Below are positions 1-6,115 of a stretch of DNA of 8,890 bases, one piece after another. The DNA is from Spirochaetaceae bacterium (GTDB taxonomy: Bacteria > Spirochaetota > Spirochaetia > Treponematales > Breznakiellaceae): NCBI GenBank assembly GCA_031255395.1, contig JAIRSQ010000019.1, forward strand, positions 1-8,890. Reading direction: 5' to 3'. The notes under the pieces were generated by a model. That model was given only the letters and a program-made list of their open reading frames with translations. It was not told the DNA's origin and searched no databases. Made by a program: the position numbers and the translations under genes. How positions within the stretch are numbered: position 1 is the stretch's first letter; each line of letters begins with the position of its first letter.

Positions 1-120
1 GGCCCCCCCGAAGACGTAATGACCCCCGCCGTGCTACGTGAAACCTTCCACATCGCCGCCGAAATAGTAACCGACCCCCGCACCAACCGCCCCGTCTGCC
101 TCTCCTACAACCTGCTATAA
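1..120 (+). CDS. ABC transporter ATP-binding protein, FecE/BtuD type (C-terminal end only)
   Basis: Frame 1 is open from the first base to a TAA at 118-120 and gives the last 39 residues of a protein that starts outside the window. The tail begins GPPEDVMTPAVLRETF and continues with DPRTNRP. Known ATPases of siderophore, haem and cobalamin importers (FecE, FhuC, BtuD families) end in this way, with a G-x-P-E-E-V-L-T-P-E-x-L-R motif followed by D-P-x-T-x-x-P. Such a protein would sit on the cytoplasmic face of the membrane and power uptake through a FecCD-type permease. Walker A, Walker B and the signature motif lie outside the window, so the substrate cannot be told. The codons are strikingly C-rich (CCC, ACC, GCC) on the coding strand, whereas the following genes are purine-rich. 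The family call is fairly safe; the substrate is not. Confidence 0.72.
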   Translation, partial: GPPEDVMTPAVLRETFHIAAEIVTDPRTNRPVCLSYNLL

Positions 121-142
121 CGCTCCGATTCGGGAGGCATAA

Positions 143-169
143 GGGGGAGGAGCGATGGACTACCGATAG
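143..169 (+). other. Strong Shine-Dalgarno followed by a four-codon ORF (possible relic of a gene start)
   Basis: GGGGGAGGAG at 143-152 is placed as a ribosome binding site for ATG at 155-157, but the frame reads only M-D-Y-R before TAG at 167-169. The start of the dispersed repeat follows 11 bases later. It may be the remains of a gene that followed the ABC ATPase and was cut off by the repeat, or a chance purine run. Only the sequence pattern is seen; the history is inferred. Confidence 0.3.
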
Positions 170-179
170 GCTGTTGCGA

Positions 180-241
180 GTCAGCATTGCAAGCGCAAGA
201 CCGCTTCGCCGCTGGATTGCTTTGCTAACGCTCGCAATGAC
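180..241. repeat. Dispersed intergenic palindromic repeat (GTCATTGCGAGC / GCAATCC type)
   Basis: The ends are imperfect inverted copies: GTCAGCATTGCAAGCG at 180-195 and CGCTCGCAATGAC at 229-241, whose reverse complement is GTCATTGCGAGCG. The core contains GCTGGATTGCTTTGC. On the minus strand it reads GTCATTGCGAGC, then GCAAAGCAATCCAGC, a wording I recall from intergenic repeats in many unrelated bacterial genomes. The element has no coding capacity and is probably spread by an outside transposase or by recombination. The match to that repeat class is from memory. Confidence 0.6.
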
Positions 242-271
242 GGCCCCCCAGGAACACTCGCCAGCCACTTC

Positions 272-358
272 TTATCTATTATTTATTATCTCACTCCACA
301 AGCCCGCTCGCATTGCCGACTCGTTATCTATTATCTCTTATCCCTTATCTCTTATCTG
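272..358. repeat. Two blocks of TTATCNN heptamer tandem repeats
   Basis: Block 1 (272-292) is TTATCTA, TTATTTA, TTATCTC. Block 2 (324-358) is TTATCTA, TTATCTC, TTATCCC, TTATCTC, TTATCTG. All eight units are exactly 7 bases and vary mainly at the last two positions. A 31-base unique stretch separates the blocks. The 7-base period breaks any reading frame, so this is a noncoding slippage-prone repeat. Confidence 0.75.
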
Positions 359-386
359 ATCTGCGCAAGGGATTGAAGCGGAATTT

Positions 387-415
387 GCGGAGCGGAGCAA
401 CGCGGAGCGAAGCAA
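387..415. repeat. 14-bp direct repeat, GCGGAGCGRAGCAA, two copies
   Basis: GCGGAGCGGAGCAA at 387-400 and GCGGAGCGAAGCAA at 402-415 differ at one base and are one base apart. A further GGAGCGGA follows at 420-427. Related GGAGCGAAGC strings are common in the same class of dispersed repeats as the element at 180-241, so this may be a second, degraded piece of such an element. Confidence 0.6.
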
Positions 416-565
416 ATTGGAGCGGAAAGCCCGGTCGCCGCATCGCGGCGATGCGCCCAAAAACCGAAAAGGCAAAAAATACCTCAAACAAAAAAAATAT
501 GACAGTCGCGTATGCCAAACGCCCTTTTCGGGCTGAAGGCGGGGCGTAAAACCCACGAGTGGGGG

Positions 566-594
566 TTGACGAAGATAGAATGTGGTTGTAAAGT
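566..594 (+). promoter_or_regulatory. Probable sigma70 promoter for the PPOX-like/DUF1638 operon
   Basis: TTGACG at 566-571 (five of six consensus bases) and TAAAGT at 589-594 (four of six) are separated by 17 bases, with transcription expected to start near 601. The ribosome binding site of the first gene follows at 631-635. Assigned from consensus only. Confidence 0.5.
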
Positions 595-641
595 AGTAGT
601 TGGTAGTAAAACACTATCAAATAATTTTTTAGGAGATGGTT

Positions 642-959
642 ATGATCATCAGTGAAGAAGTAAGGAATGTCATCGAAAAATCGGCTTTTCTTGTGCTGGT
701 AACGGTGAAGCCGGACGGGACGCCGCACCCAATCGTTGCGGGCAAAGGCACGGTTGAGGGAGACAGCGTAGTTTTCGGCGTTTACAAGATGGAACAAACG
801 CGGAAAAATATCCTGACGAACAGTGCGGCGCAGGTGCTCGGGGCGACGCTCGACGGCGGGCCAAAGGGCTTCCGCCTGACGGGAACGGCGAAGGCGCGTG
901 AAAACGGCGCGGACAAGCAGGTCGTCGTCACCGTGAGCGCCGTTGACGTGCTGTTGTAG
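642..959 (+). CDS. Small FMN-binding split-barrel protein, PPOX-like
   Basis: This 105-residue protein resembles the short flavin-binding split-barrel proteins of the pyridoxamine 5'-phosphate oxidase-like superfamily. Visible family features are a helix followed by the first strand AFLVLVTVKPDGTPHPIV (residues 15-32), the turn GDSVVFGVYKMEQTRKNI (40-57), in which K49-T53 lies where such proteins bind the FMN phosphate, and a last strand pair with RLTGTAK (78-84). Its length matches minimal FMN-binding proteins, not full PdxH, so a role in vitamin B6 synthesis is unlikely. AGGAG at 631-635 abuts the upstream ATG at 636 but lies six bases from ATG 642, so 642 is chosen. The next gene begins eight bases after the stop, which suggests an operon. 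The substrate is unknown; it may be a redox or flavin-shuttling partner of the neighbour. Confidence 0.7.
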   Translation: MIISEEVRNVIEKSAFLVLVTVKPDGTPHPIVAGKGTVEGDSVVFGVYKMEQTRKNILTNSAAQVLGATLDGGPKGFRLTGTAKARENGADKQVVVTVSAVDVLL

Positions 960-967
960 GGGGTTGT

Positions 968-1558
968 ATGGGTTTATCTCTTGTATCTTGCGGAATCTTT
1001 CGGTATGAGCTTGAAAAAGTGCTGCCGGAGATAGAGGCGGAGGCGGGCTGCCGGATCGAAGCCGACTTTTTGGCACCGGCGCTGGACGTGAACGCCGCCT
1101 TGTTGGAGGAATCTGTTGCCGAAAGGCTTGCCTGTCATGGGGACCAGCGGAATATGCTGCTGTATGGTAGCATGTGCCACACCGAATGGCCGCGAATAAC
1201 GGAAAAGTCGGGCGCTATATACCCAAAGGCGGCCAACTGTGCCGAAATGCTGCTTAGTCCCGAAAAAAAGAAGGAGCTTGATGCGGAAGGGAACGTGTAT
1301 TTCCTTACGATGGGCGGGCTTAAGCAGTGGAAAGAGATTTATCAGCAGGGACACGGCTGGGATGCCGCCGATGCGCGGGTCAATTTTGGGTATTTTGAAA
1401 AAATTGTTGTTCTTGACACCGGAATTTTTGAAATTGCGGACGAGGACCTGTTCGAATTCTTCGAGTTTACCCAGATACCCGTCGAAGTTATGAAGATAAG
1501 CCTTGATTACTTTAAGTCGACGCTCCTTGACCTGTGCAAGAAACGTCTTGCCTCTTAG
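968..1558 (+). CDS. DUF1638 family protein of unknown function
   Basis: This 196-residue soluble protein has no signal peptide or membrane segment. I recognise the DUF1638 pattern: an N-terminal strand with Cys (VSCGIFRYE, C8), a LLYGSMC segment (residues 64-70) ending in a cysteine, a P-K-A-x-N-C-A-E-M-L-L segment (86-96, C91), a YFLTMGGLKQW strand-turn (111-121), and VVLDTG (147-152). Cysteines 8, 70 and 91 lie in the motifs usually conserved and could bind a metal or cofactor; C28, C56 and C190 are extra. In other organisms members often lie near corrinoid-dependent methyltransferases, but no such gene is visible here. An AGGGGG overlapping the upstream stop serves ATG 968, so the gene is probably cotranscribed with, and translationally coupled to, the PPOX-like gene. 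The family call is good; no function can be given. Confidence 0.7.
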   Translation: MGLSLVSCGIFRYELEKVLPEIEAEAGCRIEADFLAPALDVNAALLEESVAERLACHGDQRNMLLYGSMCHTEWPRITEKSGAIYPKAANCAEMLLSPEKKKELDAEGNVYFLTMGGLKQWKEIYQQGHGWDAADARVNFGYFEKIVVLDTGIFEIADEDLFEFFEFTQIPVEVMKISLDYFKSTLLDLCKKRLAS

Positions 1559-1566
1559 TAGGGATT

Positions 1567-1603
1567 GCCGCGCCTAAACCACACAAGGTGGTTTAGGCGC
1601 GGC
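1567..1603. terminator. Perfect 16-bp stem-loop between convergent genes (bidirectional terminator candidate)
   Basis: Arms GCCGCGCCTAAACCAC (1567-1582) and GTGGTTTAGGCGCGGC (1588-1603) pair perfectly around a 5-nt loop, ACAAG. The hairpin starts eight bases after the DUF1638 stop and lies 48 bases beyond the end of eno on the other strand, where a shared terminator is expected. Neither strand has a proper T tract after the stem, so it may act with a factor or protect 3' ends instead. Confidence 0.6.
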
Positions 1604-1651
1604 TTCGCGTCCGCCCGCTACGAGCAGACGTGAAACGAACCTTTTGTCAGG

Positions 1652-2983
<1,332 letters not shown>

Positions 2984-2985
2984 TC

Positions 2986-3015
2986 ATTCTGTCATTTTTG
3001 CCAGTCCGCGGTCAA
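2986..3015 (-). promoter_or_regulatory. Candidate promoter for eno
   Basis: On the minus strand TTGACC (3010-3015) and CAGAAT (2986-2991) are spaced by 18 bases, about 30 bases upstream of the eno start. The match to the sigma70 consensus is moderate (five and four of six). It would let eno be transcribed apart from the peptidase gene. Confidence 0.4.
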
Positions 3016-3022
3016 GCCTGTT

Positions 3023-3040
3023 AAAAAACGGCCATTGCCG
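3023..3040 (-). terminator. Weak terminator candidate after the M24 peptidase gene
   Basis: Read on the minus strand, CGGC and GCCG pair around AATG (3029-3040) and are followed by six T (3023-3028). The stem is only 4 bp, so termination would be partial at best. It lies 53 bases after the peptidase stop and just upstream of the candidate eno promoter. Confidence 0.3.
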
Positions 3041-3092
3041 CCGGCGTAAAGCCGCGTTTGGGCATAACAAACGGACGGAAGAACTAAAAACG

Positions 3093-4208
3093 CTACAAGC
3101 GCACTATTTTGGAACGGGTAAGGATTTCCGCTCCGTTTTCCGTGAGCAAAATATCGTTTTCAAAACGGCAGCCTCCTTCAACAGGGTCGTAAAGGCCGGG
3201 TTCAATCGTGAATATCATGCCGGGAGCGAGCTTCCATTCGTTGTCGGCGCGCGAGCGCAGGAAAGGCTGTTCGTGCGGCTGAAGCCCGATTCCGTGTCCC
3301 AGCCCGTGCGGCATGGAAAGGCGCGCCTTTTTGAACAGTCCGTCAACGGACTGCGCGATGTTCCTGCACGGCGCTCCGTCTTTTACCTTTGACATGGCCA
3401 GTTCGAAGGCGTCCGCCACAAGCGCAAGGCGCGTCTCCTGCCGCTTGGAAAGCGGCCCTCGGGCAAAAGTCATAGTAACGTCGCTCGTGTAGCCGCGATA
3501 CACAACGCCAAAGTCCAGTATGGAAAGCCCGGGCCCAGCGAAGGCGGCAGCCGTATACGGCGGAAACGCGTGAATGCCAAAGCTCCGTTCCGCTCCCGCC
3601 GCGAGCGTCGTAAAGCCTGTCCCTTCGCAGCCAAGGACGCGCGCCTCAAATTCGATGAAAACCGCCGCGTCCGCCTCCGTTTTTAGCGTCCCGTCGCGCA
3701 CGTTTTTCTCTATCGCGTCTATGATCTTGTTTGTAAACTCCGACAGCGTCCGGTAAACGCGAATCTCGTCATCGTCCTTCACGGCTCTAAGCCGCTCAAC
3801 CTCCGACCTTATCCCGTCCCTGCGGCAAATTATGTCAAAATTCGGCGTTTTATCCACGGTTTGAAGAAAATCCGGGTACGGCGTGGAGGACGGAATCTCG
3901 ATTTTCGAGCCTGCCGGCGTCTTGAAATGCGCCGTTGCGGCCTCCATCGCCCTTAGCGGATCGAGCGCGTAATCCGTAAACGGCAACAAAAAGTCACACG
4001 ACGAATAAAGGCGCGCCACATTCATGTCCCACGGCACCAGCAACGCCTTCCCGTCGGCTGACAGAAAAAGCAGGGCGTCGCCCGGCTGCCCGGTGAGCCA
4101 GCGGATAGCCGCGTCCCGCCTCTCCTCGTTGTCCTGAAACATCGCGAGAGCGATACCTTCAGCGTTCATCCATTCATAAAGTTTTTTCCGCCGTTCGGCA
4201 AAACCCAT
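3093..4208 (-). CDS. M24 family metallopeptidase, Xaa-Pro aminopeptidase-like
   Basis: Members of this family remove N-terminal residues from peptides, often ahead of proline, using two metal ions in a pita-bread fold. Residues 1 to about 135 form the creatinase-type N-terminal domain and about 140-371 the catalytic domain. All five metal ligands are visible: D232 (ILDFG), D243 (TSDVT), H305 (HGLGHGIG), E336 (FTIEPGLY) and E350 (RFEND). Conserved H213 and H312 are also present. There is no signal peptide or membrane segment, so it should act in the cytoplasm. At 371 residues it matches bacterial PepQ/YpdF-type proteins and is shorter than PepP. GGGGG lies five bases before ATG. It is the first gene of a minus-strand pair with eno and runs divergently from ssrA. 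Prolidase activity cannot be ruled out from sequence alone. Confidence 0.88.
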   Translation of the reverse strand: MGFAERRKKLYEWMNAEGIALAMFQDNEERRDAAIRWLTGQPGDALLFLSADGKALLVPWDMNVARLYSSCDFLLPFTDYALDPLRAMEAATAHFKTPAGSKIEIPSSTPYPDFLQTVDKTPNFDIICRRDGIRSEVERLRAVKDDDEIRVYRTLSEFTNKIIDAIEKNVRDGTLKTEADAAVFIEFEARVLGCEGTGFTTLAAGAERSFGIHAFPPYTAAAFAGPGLSILDFGVVYRGYTSDVTMTFARGPLSKRQETRLALVADAFELAMSKVKDGAPCRNIAQSVDGLFKKARLSMPHGLGHGIGLQPHEQPFLRSRADNEWKLAPGMIFTIEPGLYDPVEGGCRFENDILLTENGAEILTRSKIVRL

Positions 4209-4309
4209 ATTAACCCCCGCGATTTAGTATGCTGCAAGTGTACATATATGCGCCCGCAATAGCCAGACCGGAAACGCCGCTTTTTGTAGCGGTTTTGTTT
4301 CGCGCCCTC
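4209..4309. other. Divergent intergenic region with a small T-tailed hairpin
   Basis: This spacer lies between the peptidase start (minus) and the ssrA promoter (plus). At 4277-4300 it holds CCGCT, a TTTTGT loop, AGCGG and then TTTTGTTT, which looks like a short plus-strand intrinsic terminator (5-bp stem). No plus-strand gene ends just before it, so it may only insulate ssrA from stray transcription. I could not find a convincing minus-strand promoter for the peptidase gene. Confidence 0.35.
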
Positions 4310-4338
4310 TTGACAGCATTTCTCTATGCGGTTACTTT
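4310..4338 (+). promoter_or_regulatory. Probable promoter of the tmRNA gene
   Basis: A perfect TTGACA at 4310-4315 lies 47 bases before the mature tmRNA 5' end. The best -10 at consensus spacing is TACTTT (4333-4338, spacer 17), which is weak. Transcription would start near 4345 and leave a short 5' extension for RNase P to remove. An inverted repeat, ATGCGGT (4326-4332) and ACCGCAT (4349-4355), flanks the -10 region. Confidence 0.5.
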
Positions 4339-4356
4339 TGAACAGGATACCGCATC

Positions 4357-4715
4357 GGGGGTGCGCCGGTTTCGACTGGTACGATTCGGGGTGCGGGTTG
4401 CGGGTGGAGGCGGACTGGTTCCGGGCCAACTCCTAAAACTGGCAAAAAAATTTAATTGCCGACAACGACAATTACGGCTACGCCTTAGCGGCGTAATCGC
4501 GTGGCGCCGTTCCGCCGCCTTGAGGAACGGACGCCGCGTCGCAATCAGGGCTGGCCAAATAAGGTTTCCGGACCTTATGCGGCAAGATTTTTCCGGAATA
4601 CGGACGCTCCGCCTGCCGCGAAGCCAAGGGCGTCCCGACAATTTAATCCGCGGCTAAACCCGTAGAGGCCCGTATTTCGCGTATTAGGACGCGGGTTCGA
4701 CTCCCGCCATCTCCA
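4357..4715 (+). ncRNA. ssrA: Transfer-messenger RNA (tmRNA)
   Basis: tmRNA frees ribosomes stalled on broken messages and tags the unfinished protein for destruction. The 5' end GGGGGTG (4357-4363) pairs with CATCTCC (4708-4714), followed by discriminator A at 4715, to form the tRNA-like acceptor stem. GGTTTCGACTGG (4368-4379) is the hallmark D-loop-like segment. The 3' end has a T arm with GCGGG-TTCGACT-CCCGC (4691-4707). In between lies a tag ORF at 4458-4496 followed by a long GC-rich part with room for the usual pseudoknots. The length of 359 nt is normal for a one-piece tmRNA. CCA is not encoded (the next bases are AAA), so it must be added enzymatically. A terminator follows 20 bases later. 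Its partners would be SmpB and EF-Tu; tuf lies downstream in this window. Confidence 0.95.
4458..4496 (+). other. tmRNA tag-peptide reading frame (ADNDNYGYALAA)
   Basis: From resume codon GCC at 4458 the frame reads ADNDNYGYALAA and stops at TAA (4494-4496). With the alanine carried by tmRNA itself, the added tag would be 13 residues. The YALAA end is the classic ClpXP degradation signal. The bases TTAATT just before GCC lie where the resume-codon determinant is expected. The resume position is inferred by comparison with known tmRNAs, where tags of this form are usual. Confidence 0.9.
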
Positions 4716-4735
4716 AAAGGCGCGTTTGCGGAAAC

Positions 4736-4766
4736 GCCTGCCGGCGCGGAACCGGCGGGCGTTTTT
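4736..4766 (+). terminator. Intrinsic terminator of ssrA
   Basis: GCCTGCCGG (4736-4744) pairs with CCGGCGGGC (4752-4760), giving nine pairs including one T-G wobble, around a 7-nt loop; GTTTTT follows at 4761-4766. It begins 21 bases after the mature tmRNA 3' end. A smaller hairpin, GCGTTT/AAACGC, precedes it and overlaps the start of its left arm. Confidence 0.85.
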
Positions 4767-4819
4767 CCTAATGGCGGAGAAACGCGCTGAAAGGGGAGGG
4801 CACTACGCTGAGGGAGCTC

Positions 4820-4848
4820 TTGACTTTTTTTTCCTGGTTTTCTAGGAT
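4820..4848 (+). promoter_or_regulatory. Probable promoter for rpsL-rpsG
   Basis: TTGACT (4820-4825) and TAGGAT (4843-4848) are 17 bases apart; the spacer opens with seven T which, with the last base of the -35 box, make a run of eight. It lies about 36 bases before the rpsL start, so the leader is short. It means rpsL does not depend on an upstream rpoC transcript here. Confidence 0.6.
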
Positions 4849-4883
4849 TGTATGAACGTTTAATTAGGAGTGTTTTTTTATAC

Positions 4884-5258
4884 ATGCCCACGATCAATCA
4901 ACTGGTTCGTTTTGGCCGGCGGCAGGTTACGTCCAAGACCAAGTCGCCCGCGCTCAATTCATGTCCGCAGAAGCGCGGCGTCTGTACACGCGTGATGACA
5001 GTAACGCCTAAAAAGCCTAATTCGGCTCTGCGAAAGGTCGCCCGCGTGCGCCTTTCGCACGGAACCGAAGTTACCGCCTATATACCCGGCATCGGGCACA
5101 ATTTGCAGGAACACTCGGCCGTTCTTGTGCGCGGCGGTCGCGTCAAGGACCTTCCCGGCGTGCGGTACCACATAATCCGCGGAGCGAAGGATACGCTTGG
5201 CGTGGCGGACAGGAAGCGCGGGCGTTCAAAATACGGCGCCAAGCGCCCCAAGGCTTAA
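4884..5258 (+). CDS. rpsL: 30S ribosomal protein S12
   Basis: S12 sits at the decoding centre of the small subunit and governs accuracy. The 124-residue length is typical. Family signatures are [12 protein letters not shown] at the start, [13 protein letters not shown] (residues 41-53), which holds the lysines linked to streptomycin response and is wild type here, and [13 protein letters not shown] (84-96), whose D89 is the residue methylthiolated in many bacteria. ATG 4884 starts the universal MPTINQ sequence; an in-frame upstream GTG-type extension would not fit the family. AGGAG at 4866-4870 is 13 bases away, a longer gap than usual. rpsG follows nine bases after the stop. rpoBC, often just upstream of rpsL, are absent; ssrA is there instead. 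Confidence 0.97.
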   Translation: MPTINQLVRFGRRQVTSKTKSPALNSCPQKRGVCTRVMTVTPKKPNSALRKVARVRLSHGTEVTAYIPGIGHNLQEHSAVLVRGGRVKDLPGVRYHIIRGAKDTLGVADRKRGRSKYGAKRPKA

Positions 5259-5267
5259 GGAATAACC

Positions 5268-5738
5268 ATGGGAAGAAAAAAGAAAACAATAAACCGCGGC
5301 ATAATGCCCGATCCAAAGTATAACAGCGTAATCGTGTCAAAATTCGTCAACCGCATGATGTGGCAGGGCAAACGTTCGGTCAGCCTTGGCATCGTGCACG
5401 GGGCTATGGAAACCCTGCGCACCAAAACGGACAAAGAGCCGCTGGAAGTTTTTCTAAAAGCGGTAGAAAACGTAAAGCCGGTGGTCGAAGTCAAATCCCG
5501 CAGGGTAGGCGGAGCGACCTACCAGGTGCCAGTTGAAATCCGCGAGACCCGCCGCGAGGCGCTCGGGATGCGCTGGATAATAAAAGCCGCCCGCGCTCGT
5601 TCAGGACGCGGCATGGACGAACGGCTGGGCGCAGAACTGCTGGACGCCTTTAACGGCACGGGAGCGGCCTTCAAAAAGAAGGAGGATACCCACAAGAATG
5701 CCGAGGCGAACAAGGCCTTTACGCACTATCGCTGGTAG
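5268..5738 (+). CDS. rpsG: 30S ribosomal protein S7
   Basis: S7 starts assembly of the 30S head by binding the 3' major domain of 16S rRNA and lies near the E site. The 156-residue length is standard. The N-terminal GRKKK basic arm is followed by the conserved PDPKYNS (residues 14-20), [12 protein letters not shown] (25-36) and the signature [14 protein letters not shown] (77-90), and by the [11 protein letters not shown] region (106-116). The TAAGGA that contains the rpsL stop supplies the ribosome binding site, so the two genes form one unit with close coupling. In many bacteria fusA follows S7; here a hairpin and a new promoter follow. In enteric bacteria S7 represses its own operon; no such site could be identified here. 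Confidence 0.97.
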   Translation: MGRKKKTINRGIMPDPKYNSVIVSKFVNRMMWQGKRSVSLGIVHGAMETLRTKTDKEPLEVFLKAVENVKPVVEVKSRRVGGATYQVPVEIRETRREALGMRWIIKAARARSGRGMDERLGAELLDAFNGTGAAFKKKEDTHKNAEANKAFTHYRW

Positions 5739-5751
5739 CGGTATGGTTTTG

Positions 5752-5798
5752 GAGGGCCGCTGAGCGCTGGCGGTTGCGGGCCTCTTGACATTTTTTTT
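5752..5798 (+). terminator. Hairpin after rpsG that abuts the tuf promoter (terminator candidate)
   Basis: GAGGGCCGC (5752-5760) and GCGGGCCTC (5776-5784) form eight pairs with one G-G mismatch around a 15-nt loop. The run of eight T at 5791-5798 comes only after TTGACA, the -35 box of the tuf promoter, so the tract is six bases from the stem. It could weaken read-through from rpsLG, but it is not a textbook terminator. Confidence 0.4.
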
Positions 5799-5813
5799 GG
5801 AATGCGCTTTAAT
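5785..5813 (+). promoter_or_regulatory. Strong promoter for tuf and the S10 operon
   Basis: A perfect TTGACA (5785-5790) and TTTAAT (5808-5813, five of six) are 17 bases apart, with eight T at the start of the spacer. This is the best promoter match in the window. A short inverted repeat, CGCTTT (5805-5810) and AAAGCG (5817-5822), overlaps the -10 box. Transcription should start near 5820, about 300 bases before tuf. Confidence 0.7.
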
Positions 5814-6115
5814 TAAAAAGCGTGCGAGCATAATCCAAACCGACCGTCGAATATTTGACGGGATAGGTGGACGTGGCAAATAGATGGCGCGTGCCGTTTC
5901 CTGCGGGCAGCCGGCGCCGGTTTTGTTGTCCCCCTAAAATGCAAATAAACCGTTTGCCGGACGCTGTCCGGCGGATGGTGGATATATGCCGTTTTCAAAG
6001 GCTCCGGGAGAGCGTGAAAACGGGCCGTGCCTTGCGTAATTTTTATAGTTATGGCAGGTTCGGAATATCAGTTTATAGATAATAATGTGCCCAAAATTGT
6101 AAGGAGGAGCACGAA
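5814..6115 (+). promoter_or_regulatory. Long structured 5' leader of tuf, no gene recognised
   Basis: About 295 transcribed bases separate the promoter from tuf and contain no credible gene. Visible structures are a 7-bp stem with an ATAT loop (5844-5861, one G-U pair), a palindrome CCGGCGCCGG (5911-5920) followed by TTTTGTTG, a perfect 7-bp stem GCCGGAC/GTCCGGC with a GCT loop (5956-5972), and a longer stem CCGTTTTC/GAAAACGG (5989-5996 with 6016-6023) capped by GCTC/GAGC. AAGGAGG at 6101-6107 is the tuf ribosome binding site. No riboswitch class is recognised. A regulatory role is inferred only from length and structure. Confidence 0.45.

Larger units (their letters stand above)
121..641. 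other. Gene-free, repeat-rich intergenic region
   Basis: No convincing gene lies in these 521 bases. The stretch holds a short SD-plus-start relic, a dispersed palindromic element, heptamer repeats, a 14-bp direct repeat (all listed separately) and several small hairpins: 435-451, with arms TCGCCGC and GCGGCGA, and 519-546, with outer arms ACGCCC and GGGCGT. The last 75 bases hold the promoter and ribosome binding site of the next gene. The short ORFs that cross the region consist of repeat sequence and have no recognisable product. Confidence 0.7.

Noticed and set aside
272..358. Heptamer array as a possible CRISPR
   Set aside because: The units are 7 bases with no spacers of regular length and no cas gene nearby.
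345..1076. 243-codon minus-strand ORF over the PPOX-like gene and the repeat region
   Set aside because: It overlaps the two better supported plus-strand genes and the repeats, and its translation has no recognisable domain.
4209..4260. Minus-strand promoter for the M24 peptidase gene
   Set aside because: TACTAAAT is -10-like, but no acceptable -35 lies at 16-18 bases, so no call is made.
4229..4657. 142-codon plus-strand ORF across ssrA
   Set aside because: It is a chance frame through a structural RNA gene and its own promoter; the tmRNA hallmarks explain the sequence.
6032..6049. Second tuf promoter using TATAGT at 6044-6049
   Set aside because: The -10 is good but no -35 box occurs at usable spacing.
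5867..6082. 71-codon ORF in the tuf leader starting at GTG
   Set aside because: It has no ribosome binding site and no recognisable product, and it runs through the hairpins of the leader.
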